A DNA stretch of 39,863 nt from Inquilinus limosus. Its GTDB lineage: Bacteria > Pseudomonadota > Alphaproteobacteria > DSM-16000 > Inquilinaceae. Each line of letters opens with the position of its first letter. The stretch's first letter is position 1. The stretch lies in contig NZ_NHON01000033.1 of the NCBI RefSeq assembly GCF_002195995.1, forward strand, positions 83-39,945, written 5' to 3'. The notes below the pieces were generated by a model that was not told the origin of the DNA, did not search any database, and saw nothing but the letters and a program-made list of their open reading frames with translations. The position numbers and the translations under genes were made by a program. Of this stretch, positions 1 through 7,338 are shown piece after piece.

Positions 1-24
1 CCCCCTCCCGCGAGGGGAGGGGGG
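1..24. repeat. GC-rich hairpin downstream of the amidase operon
   Basis: Positions 1-9 are complementary to 15-23 (C5-T-C3 against G3-A-G5), giving a 9-bp stem with a 5-nt loop. It lies about 40 bp past the stop of the minus-strand acetamidase gene, so it could end that operon. The window edge hides whether a U-run follows on the minus strand. Confidence 0.45.
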
Positions 25-62
25 ACTCATTAGGGAGTGGGCGGAAAGGGAAGAGCGTCGCA

Positions 63-1016
63 TCACTCGAACACGACACGCGGGAAGTAGAACGACACCA
101 CCCAGTTCGGCTGGTCGACGATCTCGCTGATGCGCAGGTCGCCGCAGACCGAGCACAGCATGTAGGCGTCGACCGCGGCCATGCCGCGGGTGCGGCACAG
201 GAGCTCGACCATCTCGGCGACGGCGATGCGCGCCCCCTCCATCAGATCGGGGCCGACCCCGGTCGTCACCTCATAGCCCCTGGCGTCGAGATGGCGCGTC
301 ACCGGGCCGGGCGTCGAGAAGCGCGGCATCCGGAGGTTGGCGCCCTTCACCAGGTCCAGCTTCAGCGTCACCTTCATCGGGCTCTCGATGGCGGTGCCGC
401 AGACCTCGCCGTCGCCCTGCGCCGCATGGGTGTCGCCGATCGAGAACAGCGCCCCCGCCACCTCGACCGGCAGCCACAGCGTCGCCCCGGCCGCCAGGTC
501 GCGGATGTCGAGATTGCCGCCGACCCGCCGCGGCGGCACCACCGAATGCAGCCCGGGCTCGGCCGGCGCCACCCCGATGGTCCCTGCGAAGGGCTTCAGC
601 GGCACCTTCGCCAGGGTCGAGAACAGGGCCGGCGCCAACGTATCGGCCTCATAGCGCCAGACATGCAGCGCCGGGTCCTTGAACTGGTCCGCCAGCAGGC
701 CGAAGCCGGGGATGTTGGCGGTCCAGCCGAAGCCCGAGGGCGCATACTGGTCGAGCGTGATCTTCAGCGCGTCGCCCGGCTCGGCCCCGTCGACCAGGAT
801 CGGCCCGGTGACCGGGTTGACCTTGCCGAAATCGAGCGTCGCCACATCCGCGACCGTGCTGGAGGGAGTCAACTGCCCGGCCGAGCTGTCCAGGCAGTCG
901 AACTCCAGCGTCGTCCCCGGCGCGACCGTGGCCGCCGGCGGGAAGTCACGATTCCAGCCGAAATGGTGGTGCGCGCCATGGATGGTGTGGTGGTGGTGAT
1001 GGGGATTACTGGGCAT
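63..1016 (-). CDS. acetamidase/formamidase family protein
   Basis: This 317-residue protein belongs to the FmdA/AmdA acetamidase/formamidase family, cytoplasmic enzymes that hydrolyse formamide or short amides to the acid and ammonia. Family marks visible are the N-terminal histidine-rich HHFGWN segment, the PAATVAPGTTLEFDCLD strand, the GPILVDGAEPGDALKI segment, the SIGDTHAAQGDGEVCGTAIE metal-site region and a C-terminal DLRISEIVD segment; length is normal. The extreme N-terminus has five consecutive histidines followed by two more clusters. It is the last gene of a minus-strand operon and its ATG lies inside the end of the upstream binding-protein gene (11-bp overlap), which suggests translational coupling. 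The amiC/amiR-like regulators at the operon head fit an amide substrate. The exact amide cannot be read from sequence. Confidence 0.9.
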   Translation of the reverse strand: MPSNPHHHHHTIHGAHHHFGWNRDFPPAATVAPGTTLEFDCLDSSAGQLTPSSTVADVATLDFGKVNPVTGPILVDGAEPGDALKITLDQYAPSGFGWTANIPGFGLLADQFKDPALHVWRYEADTLAPALFSTLAKVPLKPFAGTIGVAPAEPGLHSVVPPRRVGGNLDIRDLAAGATLWLPVEVAGALFSIGDTHAAQGDGEVCGTAIESPMKVTLKLDLVKGANLRMPRFSTPGPVTRHLDARGYEVTTGVGPDLMEGARIAVAEMVELLCRTRGMAAVDAYMLCSVCGDLRISEIVDQPNWVVSFYFPRVVFE

Positions 1017-2628
1017 CTTTGGTGTACACGTTGTCGTAGTTGACCGGGATGTGGACCGGGTCGACGAACAGGGCGTCGTCGCCGCCCATCCGTTCGGAGC
1101 GGATGGTGTAGCGCTGCTCGTTGAACACCGGCGCCCAGGGCGCGTCCTTCATGACGTCGAGGAAGATGTCCCGCCACTTGGCCTCGCGCTCCGCCGTCTT
1201 GGCCGGGTCGGCGATCGCATCCGCCTCGGCCGCGCGCTTGTCGAGATCCTCGTTGCAGTACCAGGACCAGTTCCAGCCGCCGGGCACCGCGCCGCCGCAG
1301 CCCAGGATCGGGCCGTAGAAGTTCGACGGGTCCGGGAAGTCGGCGATCCAGGCCATGCCGCCCGACCAGATCATGGTCGACTGCTTCTCGTCGCCGCCGG
1401 CGGCGATGACGTTGGCCTGGGCGAGGGCCTTGATCTCGGCCTTGATGCCGATCTGGGCCAGGTCCTGCTGGATCGCCTGGGCGATGCGCGGCTGCGGGTC
1501 GGTGTTGGCGACGTAGAGGTCGGTGGTGAAGCCGCTGCCCTGGCCGGCTTCGGCCATCAGCTTCTTGGCGCCCTCGACATCATAGGCATAGCCCTTGTAG
1601 TCGGCGGCATAGCCCGGCATCGACGGTGGCAGCGGCTGGTTCGCCGGCTTGGCGCGGCCGTTGATGATGCGGATGATGCGGTCCTTGTTGATCGCCATGT
1701 TGACCGCCTGGCGCACCCGCACGTCGTCGAAGGGCTTGGCCTTGACGTTCATGGTGATGTAGCCGGTGTGCAGCTGGCTGCCCTGGATGATCAGGCCCTT
1801 ATAGGCCGGGTCCTGGGTGACCTCGAGGAACTTGGCCGGCGGGATGCCGTCGCCGGCGATGTCGACCTCGCCGCGCTGCAGCCGCAGCAGGGCGACCACC
1901 GGCTCCTGGCCCACCTCGAACACGATCTTGTCGAGATGCGGCAGTCCCTTGTGGAAATAGTCGGGGTTGCGCTCGAACACGATGCGCTGGCCCAGCGTCC
2001 ATTCGGTCATCTTGAAGGCGCCGGTGCCGACCGGGTGCTTGCCGAAGTCAGCACCGTATTTCTCGACCTCTTCCTTCGGGACAACATGAGAGAAGTTCAG
2101 CGCCATCTTGTGCAGGAAGGGTGCGTCCGGCCGGGTCAGGCGGAAGACGACGGTGTAGTCGTCCGGCGTCTCGATGCCGCTCAGCTCCTTGGCCTTGCCC
2201 TTGGAGACGTCCTCGAAGCCCTGGATCGAGTCGAAGAAGCCGGCGCCGGGGCTCTGCGTCTCTGGCTGCACCACGCGGTCCAGCGAGTATTTGACGTCGG
2301 CGGCCTTCAGCTCGCGGCCGTTGTGGAACTTGACCCCGTGCCGCAGCTTGAAGGTGTAGGTCAGGCCGTCGGCCGAGACCTCGAAGCTCTCGGCCAGGTC
2401 CGGCACCAGCTCGGTGGTGCCGGGCTTGTAGTCCATCAGCCCGTCGAACAGGCTCTTGATCATCGACCAGTTCTGCCAGTCATAGCCGATGGCGGGGTCG
2501 AGGGTCGACACGTCGTCCTTGTAGGTGACGGTCATGGTGCCGCCCGGCTTGATGTCCTGGGCCATCGCGGGCGACGCGAGGGCCAAAGTGAGGGCGGCGG
2601 CACCGGCGAGCAGCAACGACTTCAGCAT
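1006..2628 (-). CDS. ABC transporter substrate-binding protein, peptide/nickel (family 5) type
   Basis: A 540-residue periplasmic solute-binding protein of the SBP_bac_5 (DppA/OppA) family. Residues 1-23 form a signal peptide ending in an AMA-Q cleavage site. The mature protein shows family landmarks: DVSTLDPAIGYD near the start, LVPDLAESFEVSADGLTYTF, the KFHNGRELKAADVKYSLDR segment, and VRQAVNMAINKDRI in the middle. The ATG at 2628 follows an AGGAG ribosome-binding site. It lies 31 bp after the DppB-type permease gene and overlaps the acetamidase start. Together these genes suggest uptake of an amide or small peptide-like compound that the enzyme then hydrolyses. The ligand is not predictable; this family also binds opines, nickel and oligosaccharides. 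Confidence 0.92.
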   Translation of the reverse strand: MLKSLLLAGAAALTLALASPAMAQDIKPGGTMTVTYKDDVSTLDPAIGYDWQNWSMIKSLFDGLMDYKPGTTELVPDLAESFEVSADGLTYTFKLRHGVKFHNGRELKAADVKYSLDRVVQPETQSPGAGFFDSIQGFEDVSKGKAKELSGIETPDDYTVVFRLTRPDAPFLHKMALNFSHVVPKEEVEKYGADFGKHPVGTGAFKMTEWTLGQRIVFERNPDYFHKGLPHLDKIVFEVGQEPVVALLRLQRGEVDIAGDGIPPAKFLEVTQDPAYKGLIIQGSQLHTGYITMNVKAKPFDDVRVRQAVNMAINKDRIIRIINGRAKPANQPLPPSMPGYAADYKGYAYDVEGAKKLMAEAGQGSGFTTDLYVANTDPQPRIAQAIQQDLAQIGIKAEIKALAQANVIAAGGDEKQSTMIWSGGMAWIADFPDPSNFYGPILGCGGAVPGGWNWSWYCNEDLDKRAAEADAIADPAKTAEREAKWRDIFLDVMKDAPWAPVFNEQRYTIRSERMGGDDALFVDPVHIPVNYDNVYTKDAQ

Positions 2629-2659
2629 GAAATCTCCTCTTGTTCGGTGCGGTTGTCCG

Positions 2660-3580
2660 TCACCGCAGCTTGATCCTCGGGTCGATGAACGGGGCGATCA
2701 GGTCGGCCAGCAGGTTGCCCAGCACGATGGCGACGGCCGAGACCAGCGTCACGCCCATGATGATCGGGATGTCGATGCGCTGGATCGCCTGCCAGGTCAG
2801 CTGGCCGATGCCGGGCCAGCCGAACACGGATTCGACGACGACGATGCCGCTCATGAACAGGCCGATATCGATGCCGATCATGGCGATGATCGGCAGCAGG
2901 GCATTGGGCAGGGCATGCGCCAGCACCACGCGCCAGGCGCCTAAGCCCTTGGCCCGGGCGGTGCGCATGTAGTCCTGGCGCAGCACGTCCAGCATCGCCG
3001 ACCGCATCATCCGCGAGTACCAGCCGGCGCCCAGCAGCCCGAGCGTCAGCGAGGGCAGGACAAGATGCGCGAAGGTGCCGTAGCCGCTGAGCGGGAACCA
3101 GGCCAGCTGCCAGCCGAAGACATACAGCAGCAGCATGCCGACCACGAATTGCGGCGCCGAGACGCCGATGAAGGAGGTCAGCATCAGCGCATGGTCGGCG
3201 GCGGTGTTGCGCCGCAGCGCCGCGATCACGCCCATGGTCAGGCCCAGCGCCAGCTCGCAGACGATGGCGCCGACCATCAGCAGCAGGCTGGCCGGCAGCC
3301 GGCTCATGATCAGCGTCGCCACCTCGGTCCGCTGCAGGTAGGAGCGGCCGAGATCGCCCTGCAGCAGGGCACCGAGATAGCGCAGATACTGCTCGTGGAA
3401 CGGCAGGTCGAGGCCGAGCTGGGCGCGGATGTTGGCCACCACCTCCGGCGTCGCGCTGCGCCCGGCGATCTGCCGCGCCGGATCGGCCGGCAGCAGGTAC
3501 AGCAGGATGAAGGTCACCAGGCTGACGCCCAGCAGGATCAGCACGGCCTGGACCAGGCGGCGGAGCAGATAGGCGCCCAT
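2660..3580 (-). CDS. ABC transporter permease, DppB type
   Basis: A 306-residue inner-membrane permease of the BPD_transp_1 family, DppB branch. The start is MGAYLLRRLVQAVLILLGVSL, a typical DppB opening with the first membrane span; the open frame extends far upstream but only from this ATG is it DppB-like. The conserved cytoplasmic EAA-loop is visible as MRTARAKGLGAWRVVLAHAL, followed by VVVESVFGWPGIGQL, diagnostic of this branch. The ATG shares its A with the stop of the DppC-type gene (TGATG), so the two permeases are translationally coupled and likely form a heterodimer. Confidence 0.93.
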   Translation of the reverse strand: MGAYLLRRLVQAVLILLGVSLVTFILLYLLPADPARQIAGRSATPEVVANIRAQLGLDLPFHEQYLRYLGALLQGDLGRSYLQRTEVATLIMSRLPASLLLMVGAIVCELALGLTMGVIAALRRNTAADHALMLTSFIGVSAPQFVVGMLLLYVFGWQLAWFPLSGYGTFAHLVLPSLTLGLLGAGWYSRMMRSAMLDVLRQDYMRTARAKGLGAWRVVLAHALPNALLPIIAMIGIDIGLFMSGIVVVESVFGWPGIGQLTWQAIQRIDIPIIMGVTLVSAVAIVLGNLLADLIAPFIDPRIKLR

Positions 3581-4428
3581 CAGTGCCGGCCCTTCTGCGT
3601 CGGGTCCAGGATGTCGCGCAGCGCGTCGCCGACCAGGTTGAAGGCCAGGGCCAGCAGGATGATGGCGGCACCGGGGATGAATACCAGCCAGGGCGCGGTC
3701 GAGAAGTAGGTCTGGTTCTCGAAGATGATGTTGCCCCAGCTCGGCGTCGGCGGCTGCACGCCGATGCCGAGGAAGGACAAGGTCGCCTCCAGCAGCACCG
3801 TGGTGGCGATGCCCAGCGTGCCCCAGACGATGGTGGTGGACAGCAGATGCGGCAGCACATGGCGCAGCAGGATGCGGCCGCGGGAGGCGCCGAGGCCCCA
3901 TTCCGCCTCGATGAAGTCGCGCTCCGCGATCGACCGGGTCTCGGTGTAGATGATGCGGGCGATCTGCACCCAGTTCACCATGGCGATGACCAGGGCCACG
4001 ATCCACAGCGACGGCTTGAAGATCGCGGCCAGCACGATCGCCAGCAGCAGCGCCGGGAAGGCCATCATCAGGTCGGTGAAGCGCATCATCGCCGCCCCCA
4101 GCCAGCCGCCGACGAAGCCGGCGACGACGCCGAAGAAGGTGCCGATCAGCACCGCCGCGCCATTGGCGACCACGCCGATGATCAGCGAGGTCTGGGCGCC
4201 GTAGACCAGGCGCGAGAACATGTCCCGGCCCAGCAGGTCGGTGCCCATCCAGAACCGGCCGTCCGGGGGCAGGGGCGCGCCTTCCAGCGTCAGCCCGTCG
4301 AACAGCTGCTCGTCGGGCGAGAAGGGCACGATCCAGGGGGCGAGCAGCGCCGCGGCCACCACCACCAGGATCACGACCAGCCCGAACAGGGCCAGCTTGC
4401 GGCGCAGCAGCTGCTTCAGGATCGCCAC
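3580..4428 (-). CDS. ABC transporter permease, DppC type
   Basis: A 282-residue permease of the DppC branch. It has the expected N-terminal cytoplasmic KRKLALFG-like segment and first span, then the DppC-specific periplasmic motif around FWMGTDLLGRDMFSRLVYGA, several membrane spans, and the EAA loop at EAEWGLGASRGRILLRHVLP. The C-terminus, LAFNLVGDALRDILDPTQKG, is typical. Translation starts at a GTG at 4428, three bases after the stop of the ANTAR regulator gene. No ATP-binding subunit follows in this operon. Confidence 0.93.
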   Translation of the reverse strand: MAILKQLLRRKLALFGLVVILVVVAAALLAPWIVPFSPDEQLFDGLTLEGAPLPPDGRFWMGTDLLGRDMFSRLVYGAQTSLIIGVVANGAAVLIGTFFGVVAGFVGGWLGAAMMRFTDLMMAFPALLLAIVLAAIFKPSLWIVALVIAMVNWVQIARIIYTETRSIAERDFIEAEWGLGASRGRILLRHVLPHLLSTTIVWGTLGIATTVLLEATLSFLGIGVQPPTPSWGNIIFENQTYFSTAPWLVFIPGAAIILLALAFNLVGDALRDILDPTQKGRH

Positions 4429-4431
4429 GGC

Positions 4432-5031
4432 TCAGCCCCCGCGCCGGCCGGCGGCCGGGTCGGTCGGGCCGGCGGCGAGGTCGAGGCAATGCTCCTCGAT
4501 GCTGCGGCGGCGCTGCATCGCGGCGCTGCGGATCTCGCGGAAGGCGTCGGCCTCGCTCAGCCCCCGCTGCGCCATCAGCGTCAGGATGGCGCGCACCACC
4601 ACGGGGCGCAGCCGCAGCCGGGTCTCCAGGTCGGCGATCCGGGCCTCGCGGTCGCGGCGCTCGGCGAAACCGTGCTCGGCGATCACCAGGGCGCTGAACA
4701 CGCCGCCGGAGGCGACCGGCTTCAGCAGATGGCCGGTGGCGCCCTGGGCCAGAACCCAGTCCAGCCGCCCTGGCGCCTCCGACCCGATCAGGGCGACCAG
4801 GGGCATCGGCGGTGCGCCGGCGGCCCAAGGGAACTGGCCGTCATGCGCGGTATCGGCGTCGAACAGCACGAAGTCGGCGGCCAGGTCGGAATCGGCCAGC
4901 GCCGGCCAGGCCGGGCGGGCGGCGATGCCCAGCCGCTCAAGCTGGCGCAGCACCGCATCGGTGGCGAGGTGGGGCCGATGCAGCACCACGGCGCTGCGGC
5001 CGCGGAAATTGGGGGTGGGGACGCGGCGCAT
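4432..5031 (-). CDS. amiR: ANTAR-domain antitermination regulator, AmiR-like
   Basis: A 199-residue response-regulator-like protein. Residues 10-120 resemble a receiver fold lacking a clear phosphoacceptor site, as in AmiR. Residues ~130-190 form a coiled coil and three-helix ANTAR RNA-binding domain, recognised by RPVVVRAILTLMAQRGLSEA, then AFREIRSAAMQ. ANTAR proteins bind leader RNA and prevent transcription termination. The ATG starts two bases after the amiC-like stop. In the Pseudomonas amidase operon AmiC holds AmiR inactive until an amide binds; the same gene order here supports that partnership. The likely target is the leader at 6226-6316, upstream of its own operon. Confidence 0.88.
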   Translation of the reverse strand: MRRVPTPNFRGRSAVVLHRPHLATDAVLRQLERLGIAARPAWPALADSDLAADFVLFDADTAHDGQFPWAAGAPPMPLVALIGSEAPGRLDWVLAQGATGHLLKPVASGGVFSALVIAEHGFAERRDREARIADLETRLRLRPVVVRAILTLMAQRGLSEADAFREIRSAAMQRRRSIEEHCLDLAAGPTDPAAGRRGG

Positions 5032-5033
5032 GC

Positions 5034-6206
5034 TCACTTCACCCGCTTCAGCCGCGGCGCCGCGCCGGGCTTGAGCACCCGCCGGGCCAGGGCCGCGGCG
5101 TCGAACTCGACCAGATACGGGTCCGGCGCCACCGGCGCCGCGGCGCGGTCCAGGATCTCGAAGCCGCCATCGGCGCCGATCCGGCCCAGGCAGGGCGTCA
5201 GCGCCGCGTGGTTGGTGCGTGGGTCGATGCCGAGCGGCCCCAGCGGCGTGGCGAAGCGGCGGGCGTGCAGCACCGGCCGCAGCGCCTCCGGCGCGTCGGT
5301 GCCGGCCTCGCGGATCGCCTCGGCCAGCATCCGCACCGCGGCATAGCCCCCGGCGAGGAAGGCCGAGTTGCGCCGGCCGGCACCGAAGCGCGCCCGCGCC
5401 CGGTCGCGGAAGCTGCGGTTCTCGGCGGTGTCGACACCCCCGAAATAGATCGCGCTGCTGAGATGGCCGATGCCGGCCGGGCCGATCAGCCCCAACTCGC
5501 ATTCGGTCAGGTTGCAGCTGACGATCGGGCAGCGGTCCGGGCCGAAGGTCGGGTCGCTTTCCGCCAGCGCCTGATAGGCCCGGAAGAAGGCGTAGCTGGA
5601 CGGGCCGATCAGGTTGTTCAGGATGAAGTCGGGCCGCTTCTCCCGCACCTCCTGCACCAGCCTTCCGACATCCTCGCTGCCGATCGGCAGGTAGCGCTCG
5701 GCCAGCACCTCGCCGCCGCAGGCGCCGATCAGCTCGCGCGCCACGCGGTTGACCTCCCAGCCCCAGATGTAGTTCGAGCCCAGCAGGACGGCGCGGGTGC
5801 CCCAGCGCGGCAGCACATGCTGGAACAGCGGCACGATGTGCTGGTTCGGGGCGGCGCCGGTGTAGATCACGGCCTCGCTGCTCTCGAAGCCCTCATAGGG
5901 GCAGATGTACCAGAGCAGCGCGTCGTGCTTCTCGATCGTCGGCAGCACCTCCTTGCGCGACAGCGAGGTGATGGTGCCGACGATCTGGCGGCAGCCGCCC
6001 TCGCGGATCGCCGCCTCGCACAGCGCGTGATAGCGGTCGATCACCCCCTCGGGGTTGGCCGTGACGGGGGAGAGGGTGAAGCCGAATCCCTCATCGGCGT
6101 TGACCTCCTCCAGCGCCATCAGCGCGCCGTCCAGCGCGTCCCGCCCGATGGCGCCGTAGGGCCCGGTGGTCGAATAGAGAAGACCGATCGCGTAGCTCGC
6201 CCGCAC
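5034..6206 (-). CDS. amiC: amide-sensing ligand-binding protein, AmiC-like
   Basis: About 390 residues of the type I periplasmic-binding fold (Peripla_BP_5/6 family). The opening IGLLYSTTGPYGAIGRDALDG is typical of AmiC and short-chain amide/urea binding proteins, as are the YICPYEGFESSEAVIYTGAAP and LLGSNYIWGWEVNR segments. No signal peptide is visible, so it is probably cytoplasmic, as AmiC is. I place the start at the GTG at 6206, behind a purine-rich AGGGGCAGGA site; the frame is open upstream to 6248, but that stretch runs through the leader's distal U-run. It heads an operon with the ANTAR protein and should act as the inducer sensor that releases it. Confidence 0.87.
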   Translation of the reverse strand: MRASYAIGLLYSTTGPYGAIGRDALDGALMALEEVNADEGFGFTLSPVTANPEGVIDRYHALCEAAIREGGCRQIVGTITSLSRKEVLPTIEKHDALLWYICPYEGFESSEAVIYTGAAPNQHIVPLFQHVLPRWGTRAVLLGSNYIWGWEVNRVARELIGACGGEVLAERYLPIGSEDVGRLVQEVREKRPDFILNNLIGPSSYAFFRAYQALAESDPTFGPDRCPIVSCNLTECELGLIGPAGIGHLSSAIYFGGVDTAENRSFRDRARARFGAGRRNSAFLAGGYAAVRMLAEAIREAGTDAPEALRPVLHARRFATPLGPLGIDPRTNHAALTPCLGRIGADGGFEILDRAAAPVAPDPYLVEFDAAALARRVLKPGAAPRLKRVK

Positions 6207-6225
6207 GTCCTGCCCCTGTGAACGC

Positions 6226-6316
6226 AAAAAAGCCCCCTGAACGCACAAAACCCCATCGCCTGCCGTCGCCGGCTTGCGGATGGGGCTTCATTGCCGCTCT
6301 TGCCCCGCGGGCAAGA
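6226..6316 (-). promoter_or_regulatory. amiC operon leader with mutually exclusive hairpins (attenuator)
   Basis: On the transcribed (minus) strand a hairpin spans 6316-6298 (8-bp stem, GCG loop). A second spans 6288-6248: AAGCCCCATC pairs with GATGGGGTTT (one G-U) and encloses a GCCG-GCGA-CGGC mini-hairpin with a GNRA loop, ending in U's. The same AAGCCCC (6288-6282) can instead pair with GGGGCTT (6236-6230), which runs straight into a U-run ending at 6226. The two pairings exclude each other, as expected of a terminator/antiterminator switch. The encoded ANTAR protein is the obvious effector. Confidence 0.7.
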
Positions 6317-6338
6317 AGACTATCGTGTTGTTCCTCTC

Positions 6339-6366
6339 AGGATACGAGCCGGCCGGTTCCTGTCAA
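6339..6366 (-). promoter_or_regulatory. sigma70-type promoter of the amiC-amiR-ABC-amidase operon
   Basis: On the minus strand a perfect TTGACA (6366-6361) is followed after 16 bp by TATCCT (6344-6339), a 4/6 match to the -10 consensus. Transcription would start near 6331 and give a leader of about 125 nt before the amiC GTG. Confidence 0.7.
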
Positions 6367-6404
6367 TCGCGATGCAAGATTAAGTCCGGCGCCCGTCGCC
6401 CTGC

Positions 6405-6492
6405 CGTCATGGCGAGGAGCGCAGCGACGTGGCCATCCAGGGCCGGTGCGAGCGGCCCGGATGGCCACGCCCCTTCGGGGCCCGCCATGACG
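6405..6492. repeat. palindromic intergenic repeat, diverged copy
   Basis: An outer perfect 10-bp inverted repeat (CGTCATGGCG with CGCCATGACG) encloses a second one (GTGGCCATCC with GGATGGCCAC). It is a diverged relative of the elements at 15496-15583 and 19064-19151, sharing the GTCAT..GCGAG..CGCAGCGA..CCATCCA plan. It sits just upstream of the amiC promoter and the small gene at 6526. Confidence 0.75.
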
Positions 6493-6525
6493 TGGAAGGG
6501 AGTGGCTTTCTCTCCTGTGAGAGAT

Positions 6526-6780
6526 ATGATCCCGGATATGAGAGATTCAATTCCATCGCAGCTCCTCTTCGGCCTCGGCCACAACGGCGGCCCGCCGCTG
6601 GAGGAGGAGCATCCGGATTCCGCGCCGTCCTGGCGGCACTTCTGCTGGAAGAAGGCGCATGCCGCCGCCTGGAAGACGCCGCCGCGCGAGATCGCCCTGC
6701 GCCGCCTGGCCCGGGCCGAGGAACTCGGCATGAGCTATCGCGACTACACGCTGGCGATCATGGAGGGGAAGTACCTCTAA
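6526..6780 (+). CDS. small GHNGGPPL-motif protein of unknown function
   Basis: An 84-residue protein (80 if the second in-frame ATG at 6538 is used; no strong ribosome-binding site separates them). It contains FGLGHNGGPPLEEEH near residues 15-30, a motif I recognise from many small alphaproteobacterial proteins without assigned function. The C-terminal part, basic then helical, ends with GMSYRDYTLAIMEGKYL, which could form a helix-turn-helix-like unit. Its stop overlaps the stop of the convergent gene at 6777 by a few bases. I do not assign a role. Confidence 0.65.
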   Translation: MIPDMRDSIPSQLLFGLGHNGGPPLEEEHPDSAPSWRHFCWKKAHAAAWKTPPREIALRRLARAEELGMSYRDYTLAIMEGKYL

Positions 6781-7262
6781 CCCACCGCCATCAGCAGCAC
6801 ATAGCAGAGGATGACCACGGCGAGGCACCGGAACGCGTAAGCGACATAGCGGTACTTGGCCTGGCAGATCGCTGCCAGGTTGCGGGCATTGGCGGTGTAT
6901 TCCGCGGCGATGAAGCCGGGCTCCGTGCGGCGGGCGGCATGTTCCAGCCGCTCGCCGGCCTGCGGCCAGGCCGCCCAGTACAGGCAGGCGCCGCCGTTGC
7001 GCTTGCGCGGCAGCAGCACCAGCGCCACGCAGACCAGCCCGGCGGCCAATGCCGCCACCAGCACCAGGCACAGGATCCATTTCGCCGAGGGGAAAGGAAC
7101 GCTTCGGGTCCAGGTGAAGACCGACCGCATCTCCGGCGACCAGGCCACCAGCGCGATCAGGAAGGTGAAGATATAGGCCGCCTTCTGGTCGGCGATCTTG
7201 ATCTGCTCGTGGAAGGTCTGGTTGATGGATTTGAGGTAGTCGATGTGGTCGGCGGCGTTCAT
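6777..7262 (-). CDS. Pycsar-effector-like membrane protein (DUF5706/PycTM type)
   Basis: About 161 residues from the ATG at 7262; a TTG at 7277 would add five. An N-terminal amphipathic segment leads into IKIADQKAAYIFTFLIALVAW, then a second span at ~62-84 and a C-terminal span (VAYAFRCLAVVILCYVLL). The ADQKA motif at the start of span 1 and the NARNLAAICQAKYRYVAYAF segment before the last span fit the DUF5706 family, which includes the membrane effector of Pycsar anti-phage systems. No pyrimidine cyclase gene is adjacent, so a defence role is not supported by context. The family assignment is from motif recall, not a search. Confidence 0.6.
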   Translation of the reverse strand: MNAADHIDYLKSINQTFHEQIKIADQKAAYIFTFLIALVAWSPEMRSVFTWTRSVPFPSAKWILCLVLVAALAAGLVCVALVLLPRKRNGGACLYWAAWPQAGERLEHAARRTEPGFIAAEYTANARNLAAICQAKYRYVAYAFRCLAVVILCYVLLMAVG

Positions 7263-7338
7263 CTCGGCCCGGAACAATGCCAGTCTTGAAATACGATACC
7301 TGGATACCGGCCATGCCGGGAAACCGCAAGCCGGCGGT

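Noticed and set aside
1051-2673. 540-codon open frame on the plus strand, antisense to the binding-protein gene
   Set aside because: It mirrors the real gene in a GC-rich genome; the translation is rich in Arg, Val, Asp and His without any domain, and has no ribosome-binding site.
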